A stretch of 64,000 bases of DNA from CAWEFA01 sp963851385 (GCA_963851385.1 CAWKPE010000034.1:27116-91115); one strand, 5' to 3'. Counted from the stretch's first letter, positions 20,114-29,156 are shown. Numbers and translations: made by a program. The notes: generated from the letters alone by a model not told the origin.

Positions 20114-20575
20114 TTATTGAATTGTGAAATAACTGTAACTAAGTTCAAGTGTTTCCACTACAACAGAATTCTCAGCTGCATTAAAATCACTTATTGTCCA
20201 TTTACGCGGCCACGCATTATTTACTACCCATGATTTCAATGGCTGATGACTGCTGTTAAGCAGGGTAATAATAATTTGTGCCGGTGCAAATTCCCTGTCA
20301 TATAGTGCTTTTGAGCACCATTCAATCACTTTAGAATCGGTCAACAATCCTCTTTTTAAGATTAGGTCAGGGAATTTTGAACGGGTAGGCAGTTTGTGTT
20401 CAAAAAGATTCTGCCCTCCTTCTTTGATGGATTCCGTCTCGTATTCAATAGTAAGTCCCGACACGGATTGAAAACGTACATCATTGTCGTTGCCAATTCC
20501 CTGAAAATCTACTTTAAAGTGAAAACCTACAGGTGGATAATATCCTCCTACAGATGGTTGGTCGTCATCTGCCAT
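20114..20575 (-). CDS. Inner tube protein, Afp5-like (gp19 family)
   Basis: A 153-aa member of the phage T4 gp19-like tail tube family. Markers are the N-terminal YYPPVGFHFKVDF strand, FQSVSGLTIEYETESI, the loop with GGQN and ILKRGLLTD, and the C-terminal AWPRKWTISDFNAAENSVVV followed by LELSYSYF. It is longer at the N-terminus than the neighbouring tube paralogue. In Afp-type particles Afp5 forms the first tube layer next to the spike, and its place next to the hub genes fits this. Confidence 0.9.
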   Translation of the reverse strand: MADDDQPSVGGYYPPVGFHFKVDFQGIGNDNDVRFQSVSGLTIEYETESIKEGGQNLFEHKLPTRSKFPDLILKRGLLTDSKVIEWCSKALYDREFAPAQIIITLLNSSHQPLKSWVVNNAWPRKWTISDFNAAENSVVVETLELSYSYFTIQ

Positions 20576-20621
20576 ATTTATAGTATTTGATGAACCTTCG
20601 AAAGAAAAAAGGTTAAAATAC

Positions 20622-21050
20622 TTACTTTACAATATTCAGGCCTTCATGAGCAATCTCAATACTTTCAATTGCTACTTCATTACCGTCGGCTTTCATATCG
20701 CTTGCCTGAACTTTGATAGGAAACGCATTTACAGCTTTCCATGTGACTACCGGATCATGGTTTTCATTCAATAATTTAATAATAATATCTCTGCGTTCGG
20801 CAGTATTAAGACTTATAGTGTTGATCCAGGTATAGAAATCGGTATCGCCGTCGAATGTACCGCGCTTCAAAGTAATATTGCTGTACTTATGCAAGCCGGG
20901 CATTTTAATTTTTGAATAGGTATTGCTTGAGCCTTCTCTATATTCAATTGCTTCTACCTGCATGTCTAGTCCCGTAGCTTCGGTAAATCCCATATTTTGG
21001 CCTCCCCATTCTACGCGGAAGTGAAATTTTGGTAAAGGATAATTTGCCAT
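20622..21050 (-). CDS. Main inner tube protein, Afp1-like (gp19 family)
   Basis: A 142-aa tube subunit. It shares the gp19-family plan with the neighbouring paralogue: PLPKFHFRVEW at the start, FTEATGLDMQVEAIEYREG, KMPGLHKYSNITLKRGTFDG, and VNAFPIKVQASDMKADGNEVAIE near the end. It follows the sheath gene by about 40 bases. Stacked hexamers of this protein should form the tube that is expelled on sheath contraction. The order sheath, main tube, second tube is normal for these loci. Confidence 0.93.
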   Translation of the reverse strand: MANYPLPKFHFRVEWGGQNMGFTEATGLDMQVEAIEYREGSSNTYSKIKMPGLHKYSNITLKRGTFDGDTDFYTWINTISLNTAERRDIIIKLLNENHDPVVTWKAVNAFPIKVQASDMKADGNEVAIESIEIAHEGLNIVK

Positions 21051-21092
21051 GATTATATTTTTTAAATGTTTAAAACAAATTGGTTAAAATGC

Positions 21093-23036
21093 TTAGGATT
21101 CAGCCATTTTATGAGAAAAGCGGAGAATTATAAATTCAGCCGGTCTCACAGCAGCCATCCCTATTTCGATAATCATTCTTCCTTCGAGAATATCAATCGG
21201 GTTCATGGTTTTGCCTAGTCCGACAGCAACATAATATGCCTGTTCCGGTTTGGCACCCTGAAGAGCGCCCTGCCTCCAGATGAGGAAGAGAAAGTTTTCG
21301 ATCATTGCCTGAACTTTTACCCAGGTATTGGCGTCGTTAGGTTCAAAAACAAATTGTTCGGTTGCTCTTTTTACAGATTTTTCGACCATAATAAATAGCC
21401 TTCTGACAGGAATATATCGCCATTCATTATCATTGCCAGCTAACGTACGAGCGCCATAAACCAATGTTCCTTTGCCAAAGAAAGTACGTATTGCATTTAT
21501 TGATTTCCCTGCATTGGTGTCAATATTAAGATTGTCCAATTCACTTTTTGTATAAGTTTCTGTTGGAGAAATAACATTAGCAAGGCTTACATTTGCAGGA
21601 GCTTTCCATACACCGCGTGTACGATCAACCATTGCATATATGCCTGCTACCGCTCCACTTGGTGGAATTACTGATGTTGAGGTACTCACACCGTTTACTA
21701 TATCTTTATAAACCGGCATTGCTATTAAAAGGCTGTCTTCCTGGGTTGCAATTGTTTCTGACGCTCCATCGACAATGATGGATATGTAAGCACGGTTTAA
21801 TAAGTCAAATTGCACCTGTAGCTTAGCAAGTGCCAGCTGACAATTTACAAGCGGATCGGTATTTGTCATATAAGTTGATTCCGTAGCACCGCTGACTAAT
21901 GTGCTACCCCAAATTGCATTTGTAATATCTGCCTGCTTGATACAGACTGTATAACCATCACCGCTTAATTTATCGGCAGCTTCTTTGTCAATACCTATAA
22001 CTGCCGTAAATATGGTCTTAAAAGTTGCTATGCTTCCGCTTACGGCATTCTGGATTTCAGTGTTTGTAAGATAATCGCTGACAGTATTGTCAAGGTAATC
22101 ATCTATTTTTTTGAAAATTGACACTAAAAAAGTTACAACATTGCGAAATTTAACTACAGATTGTGCATTATTAAAATCTGCAATCAGGCTTTGATATTTA
22201 TCATTTAGCGAGGTTGAAGGAGAAGAAAGTAATGCAGTGGCATTAGTAATAATTCCCTGATCTGTATAAGCATTTCCAAGCTGGGTTATCTGAGCCTGGA
22301 TACCGGCATCTGAAGTTAAACCGGATAACGTTACCTGGGCTCCGTTGCGTTTGATTTTGTCTTTGATGTCTGCATAAGCGACATTCTTTGGCAGGTTAAT
22401 GTTTAGCCAGGGGGTGTAAGCCATACCATAGCTAAGAAAATTAATACCGATATTAGAACGGAAATTGGTTCCCAACCTGTCATCATAACGTAAATCCATA
22501 ATCGCAACCCGATCTTTACGGTTCTCGTCTTCATTTGCACAATGAGCCAATGCATAGTTTTGCACACTTGCCAGGTCGCTTACAGATAATGCAGCTGCAT
22601 CAGGGAACAAAATCATCGTCGGGTCATCTTCTTTTAGCAAAAGATCAATTCCGCTGTTAAATTGTGACGCTGCCGGGTCGGTTCCATATTTTCCGATTGC
22701 TACAATAAAACAATCGCCTCCGCCATTTGCGAAGAAAAGTCTTAAAGCATCGTACATATAATACTTAGATGCAACATTTGCAGATACGAATTTATTTGAA
22801 TCATCAATATTTACTACATCGACGTTCAATGATGGGCCATTTCCATAATAATATTCATATTCTACTAGAGATCCGATTCGCCTGGGCTTATTAATCAGAT
22901 CATCTGGAGAGAGTTCTTCGGCTATTTCGGTATATCCTATAAATGCTGGTAGTGCAGTTTCTACCTGCGCTACAGATGGAGGTAACTTGGGAATTTCTTC
23001 CACATATACTCCTGGTGTTTTGTAACTTGTTGCCAT
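21093..23036 (-). CDS. Contractile sheath protein (Afp2/3-like)
   Basis: A 647-aa phage tail sheath family protein. The N-terminus (YKTPGVYVEEIPKLPPSV, then TALPAFIGYTE) and the C-terminal block (NDEWRYIPVRRLFIMVEKSV, FEPNDANTWVKVQAMIENFL, GRMIIEIGMAAVRPAEFIIL) are diagnostic; the terminal strand supplies the inter-subunit mesh. The middle holds the variable surface-exposed domain. It is the only sheath gene in the window, whereas Afp and PVC code three, so here one protein probably makes the whole sheath. Confidence 0.95.
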   Translation of the reverse strand: MATSYKTPGVYVEEIPKLPPSVAQVETALPAFIGYTEIAEELSPDDLINKPRRIGSLVEYEYYYGNGPSLNVDVVNIDDSNKFVSANVASKYYMYDALRLFFANGGGDCFIVAIGKYGTDPAASQFNSGIDLLLKEDDPTMILFPDAAALSVSDLASVQNYALAHCANEDENRKDRVAIMDLRYDDRLGTNFRSNIGINFLSYGMAYTPWLNINLPKNVAYADIKDKIKRNGAQVTLSGLTSDAGIQAQITQLGNAYTDQGIITNATALLSSPSTSLNDKYQSLIADFNNAQSVVKFRNVVTFLVSIFKKIDDYLDNTVSDYLTNTEIQNAVSGSIATFKTIFTAVIGIDKEAADKLSGDGYTVCIKQADITNAIWGSTLVSGATESTYMTNTDPLVNCQLALAKLQVQFDLLNRAYISIIVDGASETIATQEDSLLIAMPVYKDIVNGVSTSTSVIPPSGAVAGIYAMVDRTRGVWKAPANVSLANVISPTETYTKSELDNLNIDTNAGKSINAIRTFFGKGTLVYGARTLAGNDNEWRYIPVRRLFIMVEKSVKRATEQFVFEPNDANTWVKVQAMIENFLFLIWRQGALQGAKPEQAYYVAVGLGKTMNPIDILEGRMIIEIGMAAVRPAEFIILRFSHKMAES

Positions 23037-23054
23037 ACTATTTAGTTTTAAGAG

Positions 23055-23192
23055 TTAATGGATATATATTTCAGATATTATGTTGTAGTATTTCTCATTA
23101 TTTTGTTCTTCCAGTTCTTCTGCTTTTTCAGCATCTGTCTCACTAGCTTCTTCTGCTGCTTGTACAGAATTATCATATTCTATCTTAATCAT
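23055..23192 (-). CDS. Small acidic protein (45 aa) between the unknown eCIS gene and the sheath gene
   Basis: The ATG at 23192 overlaps the TGA of the upstream 373-aa gene (ATGA), and the frame stays open for 45 codons to a TAA at 23055-23057, just before the sheath gene. The product begins MIKIEYDNSVQAAEEASE and is rich in Glu and Ala, so probably helical and strongly acidic. The stop-start overlap and the otherwise empty 150 bases support a real gene. No family is recognised; a small structural or assembly factor is possible. Confidence 0.55.
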   Translation of the reverse strand: MIKIEYDNSVQAAEEASETDAEKAEELEEQNNEKYYNIISEIYIH

Positions 23193-24310
23193 GTTAATTG
23201 AGGGGTTTGGAAATCCTCGATATTTTGCCCATTAGAATCTTGAACGGAAATATTAATTAAACCATATTTGGTCAATGGATTAGGTCCGGAAGTTGGTTGA
23301 TTTGAAAAATTTTCACCTAAAAATTGCCATAGCGTATAACGGTTTTTAAATCTTAATTCAAATATTTGTTCACGTATAGTTTTGTCATCATTTAGAACAT
23401 TAAAAGATGTATTGTTACTTTTTATTGAAATATCAATAATAGCTTTGATATCAGAATCGTTGTCTTTTAACAAAAAGAATGGAAATTCCTTTTGGTAAGG
23501 TTCTATATTTATGTAATAAATATCTTCAGGTAAATTTTTAAGATTAACAGTTAAAACTGTTAGGTTTTTGTCTTTCAAAACAGCATAATCTGGTTTGAAA
23601 TTTACATTGTTGATATTACGTATAGAAACTGGGATATTTAAATCAGATTGCTGAAAACTAAAGACAAGCTTGTCGGTTTCAACTCTGAATAAATCGTTTT
23701 TGTTAGCGTAGAATAATATTTTACCATTCACCAAAGTGTCCTCCGCCCAATCATTTGAAGGTGGTTCTGATACTGTTGCAGCTTTGGCTATAAACAATTT
23801 TGAAGGATTGACTTTGTCATCTACCAACATATCTCCGACCGAATGATATTTATCTTCATCATATATTGACGGGCATTGTGACAAAAATGGAAATTCCCTG
23901 GCCTCTTCGATTAATCTATTCTGAAAATAATATATTTGATTATTACCTATATTTAAAGGCAATGATGTATAATTACCAAAGAGAGAATCTTTGAATTCAA
24001 TTTTAAACCTTAGATCTATATCATCAGCCAAATCGACATATGGTATGAAGTTATCTCCTTGTTTTTTTACCTGAATTTTTACAATCATTCCTGTGGAAGT
24101 GTTTTTAAAAATACAACGTGAGTTCTTCAGAATTTTTTCACAGGTTTTTGTAGGACTTATTTTTATAAAATCGCTAATGGAATAATTTGTCAAATATTCG
24201 TTTTTGTCATTATCATTTAGAGCGTCGAATAATTGAATGCCATTGTCTAAATAATAATGATGTATTATTTTTATCTCAAATAGTGTTTGATATATAATTG
24301 CAAAGCTCAT
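23189..24310 (-). CDS. eCIS locus protein of unknown function (373 aa)
   Basis: I do not recognise a named family. It is a 373-aa protein without signal peptide or membrane segment. Predicted character is mixed beta: an N-terminal alpha/beta part (MSFAIIYQTLFEIKIIHHYY) followed by repeated short strands, and a C-terminal RFKNRYTLWQFL motif before KYGLINISV. It lies between the DUF4255 gene (nine-base gap) and the 45-aa ORF (ATGA overlap), ahead of the sheath gene. Similar proteins sit at this place in Bacteroidota eCIS loci as far as I recall. A role at the sheath terminus or cap is inferred only from this position. Confidence 0.6.
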   Translation of the reverse strand: MSFAIIYQTLFEIKIIHHYYLDNGIQLFDALNDNDKNEYLTNYSISDFIKISPTKTCEKILKNSRCIFKNTSTGMIVKIQVKKQGDNFIPYVDLADDIDLRFKIEFKDSLFGNYTSLPLNIGNNQIYYFQNRLIEEAREFPFLSQCPSIYDEDKYHSVGDMLVDDKVNPSKLFIAKAATVSEPPSNDWAEDTLVNGKILFYANKNDLFRVETDKLVFSFQQSDLNIPVSIRNINNVNFKPDYAVLKDKNLTVLTVNLKNLPEDIYYINIEPYQKEFPFFLLKDNDSDIKAIIDISIKSNNTSFNVLNDDKTIREQIFELRFKNRYTLWQFLGENFSNQPTSGPNPLTKYGLINISVQDSNGQNIEDFQTPQLT

Positions 24311-24319
24311 TCACGAATA

Positions 24320-24901
24320 TTATTTAATATTTTTTTCGTTGTCGTTCACATCTATTTCAGCAACTAAAGGTCTGGTTTCAGTTGTACTTTCGCGTTCGAG
24401 TTCTACCAGCCGGGCTTTATAAATGATAAAAGGATGTTGTTTCCCGCCTAGTGTACTCCATAAATAATTGGTTTGTTCAAATGTTGGTGAATAGATATCA
24501 ACGATTATTTTGAAGTTTTCAAGACCAGATACCTGCAATGAACTGTTTTTAAGTGTAAACATATTTTTGCCTTGGAAAAACCTGACGAGATGTGATAAAT
24601 AAGTCAAAGAAGATTCATATTTTTTCATGCAGGCAGTGAAAAGCAAAAAGAGATTCAGAAAGACAGGCGGATTCCTATATATTGTATCATTGCCTTCTTT
24701 TTTGTAATTAGGCATGTTTTTTAATGTAAATTCTTCAGAAATATTAACCAGAGTGATGAAAATATTATCATTATTTTTTAAATCTTCTTCGGTTAAGGTA
24801 CCTATGTTTTCAAGTTTAACAATATTTTGAACATTTGAATCAATGGTATTGAAATACCTGTTCAGTTGTTCCTCCAGAAAAAGTAACGTTTTGTATAACA
24901 T
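24320..24901 (-). CDS. DUF4255 family tail terminator/cap protein (Afp16/Pvc16-like)
   Basis: A 193-aa protein matching the Pvc16/DUF4255 pattern: MLYKTLLFLEEQLNRYF at the start, ITLVNISEEFTLKNMPNY, NPPVFLNLFLLFTACMKKYE and YLSHLVRFFQGKNMF, then FKIIVDIYSPTFEQTNYLWS and the KQHPFIIYKARLVEL strand. In Afp/PVC particles this family caps tube and sheath and ends assembly. It is the first gene of the operon, with 427 non-coding bases upstream, so the operon promoter should lie in 24902-25328. Confidence 0.9.
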   Translation of the reverse strand: MLYKTLLFLEEQLNRYFNTIDSNVQNIVKLENIGTLTEEDLKNNDNIFITLVNISEEFTLKNMPNYKKEGNDTIYRNPPVFLNLFLLFTACMKKYESSLTYLSHLVRFFQGKNMFTLKNSSLQVSGLENFKIIVDIYSPTFEQTNYLWSTLGGKQHPFIIYKARLVELERESTTETRPLVAEIDVNDNEKNIK

Positions 24902-25328
24902 TATTTATGAATTTAATAATAGTAAACGAACCAAATACCTTATCACAGTGCAATAAGGATATTAAAGCATAGGAATAATAATGCAAATACTTATATATTG
25001 AGGTTAAGTGTGTGAAAAAATTCCTTTCAACACGTTTTCGGAGGAATTTAAGAATGAATTTTATTTAATTCAATTCTTCATCAAAGTATTTGAAATTTTT
25101 AATTGAAGAAAACTAATTGGTTTTCTTAATATTCAATGCATGAAGTTTCACTAAATGATAGAGAAATCATGCCATGTACAATAAATCAACCAGGCAAAAA
25201 AATTTCAAAGAATTCAATACTTTAATTTCATTACTAAAATAAAAATTATTTTACTTCAAACAAAATAATCTGAAATTTATTTATGAAAAATTTACTATGA
25301 AATTTAATAATCTGTTCAGGAATATTTC
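24902..25328. other. Non-coding spacer upstream of the eCIS operon
   Basis: This 427-base AT-rich stretch separates the Dph6-like gene from the first eCIS gene, both on the minus strand. It must hold the eCIS promoter, but I could not find a convincing Bacteroidota -33/-7 pair. A hairpin AAGAAAAC/GTTTTCTT lies at 25106-25127 (six-base loop) and could end transcription from the Dph6-like gene. No ORF of interest was seen. Confidence 0.5.
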
Positions 25329-26063
25329 TTATTCTAATATGTCGCAATACCAATAACCGTTATCACGCTTATTTCCTGAAAATTTCTCTTTGTTTTGAAT
25401 AGATGTGTTTGAAGTTTTATTGTCTGAAACATATTTTTTATAAACCAGTTCGCCAATCATAAAATTTATTGGAGATTTAAAATTTGGTCCATCGAAAACA
25501 AAGGAATGAAATTCGCCATTCTCTCCGCATGGGTCAACATTATCAGGTAAACTATCAATAAAATCTTTGTCTATTATTTTTCCGGCAAAGGTTTTATCCA
25601 GGAAACGTTCATCTACACAAACTACAATAGCTTTAAACCCTGAATTAATAAAATCCATCATAAGTTCTTTTGTATTTATTTTCCATAATGGAAAAACAGC
25701 ATTCATGCCAATCTGTGCAAGTTGGTTTTCGCGGTACTGGCGTAAGTCTTCCAGAAAAATATCTCCAAATACGGTATATTGAATTCCTGTTTCTTTAAAT
25801 GCTGTCAATTCTTTTCGCATCTGCTTATCATAATTTTCCATGGAAGGAAACTCAGGGAGATAAATTTTTCGGAGATCAATTCCTAAACTTGAAGTTTGTA
25901 ATTCCAGCAATTTCTCTCTTACTCCATGCATGGAAATTCTTTTATATTCATAATTTATGGTTGTTAGCAAATGCTTGATGTTATATTGCATTTCCTGTTG
26001 GATTTTGTAAAGAGCAAAAGCGGAATCTTTACCTCCGCTCCAGTTGAAAATTGCATTTTTCAT
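25329..26063 (-). CDS. Dph6-like PP-loop ATPase (diphthine-ammonia ligase family)
   Basis: A 244-aa adenine-nucleotide alpha-hydrolase. The PP-loop is FNWSGGKDSAFALYKI at residues 6-21, and the family marks ISMHGVREKLLELQ, FGDIFLEDLRQYRE, VCVDERFLDKTFAG and DPCGENGEFHSFVFDGP are all present. In archaea and eukaryotes Dph6 amidates diphthine on EF-2; bacteria lack that substrate, so the bacterial branch acts on something else that is unknown. Its ATG overlaps the end of the EamA gene (ATGA), so the two are co-translated, hinting that the substrate or product may be transported. Confidence 0.85.
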   Translation of the reverse strand: MKNAIFNWSGGKDSAFALYKIQQEMQYNIKHLLTTINYEYKRISMHGVREKLLELQTSSLGIDLRKIYLPEFPSMENYDKQMRKELTAFKETGIQYTVFGDIFLEDLRQYRENQLAQIGMNAVFPLWKINTKELMMDFINSGFKAIVVCVDERFLDKTFAGKIIDKDFIDSLPDNVDPCGENGEFHSFVFDGPNFKSPINFMIGELVYKKYVSDNKTSNTSIQNKEKFSGNKRDNGYWYCDILE

Positions 26064-26950
26064 AAATATATTCCCGACGATTTATTTAACAAATTCTTTT
26101 TTGGCCAGGAAATGCCTACTAAAGAAATAAGAATAAAAATTCCACCAACAATCCATCTTAAGGTCATGCTCTCTGAAAATATTAAAATCCCAAGAATAAT
26201 CGCAAAGATTATCCTTGAAGAGGAAACAAGTGAACCTTTTGCTGCTTCAATATACTTATAACCTGAAGTTATAAATGTCTGACCTGCGAATCCGAGTAAT
26301 CCTGAAACCGTAATTTCAATGAGTTGTTTTTGATTTGGCATTACAAATAACGGAATCAGCAAAATGCCATTGAGAACAAATCCAATGGCCATGAGATAAA
26401 ATAAAATGAGCGTGGTTGCATCGTATTCCCTTGCCATTCGGAGAGTCATTACTGCAAGGGCTGCAGAAATACCTGATATTAGTCCGTACCAATCGCCTAT
26501 ATTTATTTTATTAAAATTAGGATGTATGACAAGATAAATACCCAGGATTGTTAAAAACAAATAGAACCCTTGAATGAGAGTAATTTTTTCTTTTGTTATA
26601 AATGGAGTAAATAAAAATATAAAGGCAGGATAAGTCATGTTCAACATATTTGAATTTGTAAGAGTCGTGTGTTTCACGGAAAGGAAAAAGAAAATCAAAG
26701 CAATGGTATTTAATACTGCCCGCCAAATTACTAATTTAGTTTTGTTTGGTTTAAAGGAAATTTTTGATTTGAGCATGGCAAATCCCGCAATAAAGAAACC
26801 AAGAAAAAACCTGAAGAAGGATGCTTCAATAGCAGGAATATCAGTACCTGTTGTAGCTAATTTTACAAATACAGTGGCCCCGGCAAAGCATAACTCGGCC
26901 AGCAACAAGAGAATAATTCCTTTATTAATTCCTGATTTCATAGTTGGCAA
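26060..26950 (-). CDS. EamA/DMT family transporter
   Basis: A 296-aa membrane protein with about ten hydrophobic helices in two EamA halves (ILLLLAELCFAGATVFVKLA at the start; ASFFRFFLGFFIAGFAML; LVIHPNFNKINIGDWYGLIS between the halves). The DMT superfamily moves amino acids, nucleobase-like compounds and other metabolites, usually outwards. It is coupled to the Dph6-like gene by a four-base overlap and is divergent from queC, with only 15 bases between the ATG and the first possible queC-frame start. Substrate is not predictable. Confidence 0.88.
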   Translation of the reverse strand: MPTMKSGINKGIILLLLAELCFAGATVFVKLATTGTDIPAIEASFFRFFLGFFIAGFAMLKSKISFKPNKTKLVIWRAVLNTIALIFFFLSVKHTTLTNSNMLNMTYPAFIFLFTPFITKEKITLIQGFYLFLTILGIYLVIHPNFNKINIGDWYGLISGISAALAVMTLRMAREYDATTLILFYLMAIGFVLNGILLIPLFVMPNQKQLIEITVSGLLGFAGQTFITSGYKYIEAAKGSLVSSSRIIFAIILGILIFSESMTLRWIVGGIFILISLVGISWPKKNLLNKSSGIYL

Positions 26951-27049
26951 AAATAACAGATTGTTTTGAAAAATAACCGATATGAAAAAATATTGGCTAC
27001 TTATGAATGTAGTATTAACTTTGCCAGTTTAAAATTTGTAAATTTAGCG

Positions 27050-27742
27050 ATGAGCAAAAAGCAATCAGGGAAGGCATATATTTTACTTTCGGGTGGACAG
27101 GATTCTTTTGTAAGCCTTATTTGGGCTTTACAGAATTTTGAGAGTACTGAAGCTGTGAGCATCGAATATGGGCAAAGACATAATAAAGAGCTGCATTACG
27201 CTTCTAAAATAGCTAAGTATTTTGGCATAAAACATACCATATACAATATAGGTGATTTTTTCAGTAAGATGACAGTAAGCACTTTATTAAATGATGGGGA
27301 CCATAATAAAACCCATGATTTGGCTAAAAGTTTACCAGCCAGTTTTGTTCCTAATCGGAATGGGATCTTCCTGACAGTAGTCTCAAATCATGCATTAAAA
27401 AATGGAGAAACTAGTATTCATATAGTTTTAGGTGCATGCGAAACGGATTATTCAGGTTATCCGGACTGTCGCGATGTTTATATCAGGGCGAAACAAAATG
27501 AATTATCATTGGGACTTGACTTACCTGTTTTAATCCATACTCCCTTAATGTGGAAAACCAAAGCCCAGACATTCCAAATGGCTCAAGAGGCAGGGAAATT
27601 AAATGAACTTATTGAAATGACCCTGACATGTTATAATGGAGATGAAAATTTAAATGAATGGGGGAGAGGATGTGGCGAATGCCCGGCATGCAGATTGAGA
27701 AAGAATGGATTTGAAAGGTTCAAAAATAATTTGAAAATGTGA
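27050..27742 (+). CDS. queC: 7-cyano-7-deazaguanine synthase
   Basis: QueC converts 7-carboxy-7-deazaguanine to preQ0 with ATP and ammonia. The PP-loop LSGGQDSFVSLIWAL lies at the N-terminus and the zinc site is the cysteine cluster CYNGDENLNEWGRGCGECPACRL (Cys positions as CX14-CX2-CX2-C) near the end; PNRNGIFLTVV and CETDYSGYPDCRDVYI are further family blocks. I choose the ATG at 27050 (MSKKQSGKAYILLSG) because an upstream in-frame ATG at 26966 adds 28 residues that precede the family start. It opens the que gene series. Confidence 0.95.
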   Translation: MSKKQSGKAYILLSGGQDSFVSLIWALQNFESTEAVSIEYGQRHNKELHYASKIAKYFGIKHTIYNIGDFFSKMTVSTLLNDGDHNKTHDLAKSLPASFVPNRNGIFLTVVSNHALKNGETSIHIVLGACETDYSGYPDCRDVYIRAKQNELSLGLDLPVLIHTPLMWKTKAQTFQMAQEAGKLNELIEMTLTCYNGDENLNEWGRGCGECPACRLRKNGFERFKNNLKM

Positions 27743-27777
27743 AAATGTGCCAATGTGCCATTGTAAAGAATGAAATA

Positions 27778-27822
27778 GTCGATAGTCCATTGTCCATAGT
27801 CAACAGTCAATGGACTATCGAC
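27778..27822. repeat. Perfect 15-bp inverted repeat between queC and queE
   Basis: GTCGATAGTCCATTG (27778-27792) is exactly complementary to CAATGGACTATCGAC (27808-27822), with a 15-base spacer. Around it are further degenerate copies of TCCATTGTCC and ACCATTGAC motifs, and just upstream AATGTGCCAATGTGCC. No T-run follows, so it is a poor terminator. It looks like part of a dispersed low-complexity intergenic repeat class. Confidence 0.7.
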
Positions 27823-27862
27823 CATGTACCATTGACAATACCAATAAACAATTGCCAACATA

Positions 27863-28573
27863 ATGACAATATCTGACACCACATACTACGTAACAGAAAT
27901 ATTCGAGTCTATCCAGGGTGAAGGTAATTATGCCGGGGTATATGGTCTTTTCATCCGGTTTCATTTTTGCAATTTAACCTGTTCATGGTGCGATACAAAA
28001 TATACCTGGAACAAAAATTCAGGAACATATAAAGAATATTCAGTCGAGGAACTAAGAAATATAATAATAAAAAGCAGAGCTCATCACGTTATTTTTACAG
28101 GTGGCGAACCTACATTATACAGGATTGATAAGCTAAGTATGATAAACAAAATTTTCCATGTTGAGACAAATGCAACTATTATCCCTGTGAAAGAGTTAAA
28201 GATTATTTTAAATGACAGTACTGAATTCATAAGAAGAGGCATGGATACAAATATTATCAATACATACAATTGGGTAGTGTCTCCAAAACTTTCTAATTCC
28301 GGACAAAAAATTAATGAAGAAGCAATGCTCTTTTGGGCAAGTCAAGTTTTTAGAATTTTTAAATTCATAATTAAAACAATAGCTGACCTGGATGAGGTGG
28401 AAGAGATAATTAATAAATTTGCTATTTTAAGACAAAATATTTATGTCGGTTTGGAAGGCACAACGCTTCAATCACAGCTGAGACAGGACTTGATAGAAGA
28501 GATAATTAAACGAGGATATAATTTTTCGCCACGATTGCAAGTTTTATTGTGGGGAAATGAACGGGGAAGGTAG
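27863..28573 (+). CDS. queE: 7-carboxy-7-deazaguanine synthase, radical SAM
   Basis: QueE rearranges 6-carboxy-tetrahydropterin to 7-carboxy-7-deazaguanine. The 236-aa protein shows IFESIQGEGNYAG at residues 13-25, the iron-sulphur cysteines in CNLTCSWCDTKYTW (CX3CX2C), and the SAM-binding FTGGEPTLY. Residues after that (VETNATIIP, NWVVSPKLSNSGQKI) are also typical. The C-terminus LSPRLQVLLWGNERGR-like stretch (FSPRLQVLLWG) closes the fold. It follows queC by 120 bases on the same strand. Confidence 0.95.
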   Translation: MTISDTTYYVTEIFESIQGEGNYAGVYGLFIRFHFCNLTCSWCDTKYTWNKNSGTYKEYSVEELRNIIIKSRAHHVIFTGGEPTLYRIDKLSMINKIFHVETNATIIPVKELKIILNDSTEFIRRGMDTNIINTYNWVVSPKLSNSGQKINEEAMLFWASQVFRIFKFIIKTIADLDEVEEIINKFAILRQNIYVGLEGTTLQSQLRQDLIEEIIKRGYNFSPRLQVLLWGNERGR

Positions 28574-28739
28574 CAGTATATTTCAGAACAAGGAATTTTG
28601 AATTTTGATTTTAGAAGTTGAAGATAATTGCAAATAACAATTACCAATTACTAATGACCAATTACTAATGCCTAATGCACAGAACCTTTATTCAGAAAAA
28701 AAATAAATCAGCCAAAATGACAAGTTAATAAACTAAACA

Positions 28740-29156
28740 ATGACATACACAGTAACAAAAGATTTCACATTTGAAGCAGCACACAGGCTTCTGAAAAACT
28801 ACAAAGGCAAGTGCACAAATAACCATGGTCACTCGTGGGTAATTAAACTGCATATAGAAGCATCTGAGCTTGATGAGCAGGATATGGTTATTGACTTCAT
28901 GGAAATGAAAAAACTCAAATTGTGGATTGACGAGAATTTGGATCATACCTCAATTCTTTGGGAAGAAGACCCGATGTGTGATTATATTCGAAAATCCAAT
29001 CAACGAATATTTACCACTAAGGGCAATCCTACCTCGGAAGAAATTGGTGTTATTATTTTTGAACAAGCTAAAATGATATTTGAAAACGTAAGAATTAAGG
29101 TAAAATGTGTTGAGGTGAATGAAACTTGTACATCCGGGGCGCAAATTTTTGGTTAA
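28740..29156 (+). CDS. queD: 6-carboxy-5,6,7,8-tetrahydropterin synthase
   Basis: QueD makes 6-carboxy-tetrahydropterin from 7,8-dihydroneopterin triphosphate. This 138-aa protein of the PTPS fold has the zinc histidines in FEAAHRL and NNHGHSW, the catalytic cysteine in GKCTNNHGH, the VIDFMEMKKL block, NLDHTSIL and the C-terminal VEVNETCTSGAQI with the pterin-binding glutamate. The NPTSEEIG stretch is conserved too. It follows queE by 166 bases of repeat-rich DNA. Confidence 0.94.
   Translation: MTYTVTKDFTFEAAHRLLKNYKGKCTNNHGHSWVIKLHIEASELDEQDMVIDFMEMKKLKLWIDENLDHTSILWEEDPMCDYIRKSNQRIFTTKGNPTSEEIGVIIFEQAKMIFENVRIKVKCVEVNETCTSGAQIFG

Noticed and set aside
26966..27049. Upstream 28-residue extension of QueC
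   Set aside because: The extension has no similarity to the family start and overlaps the likely divergent promoter region; MSKKQSGKAYILLSGG at 27050 fits better.
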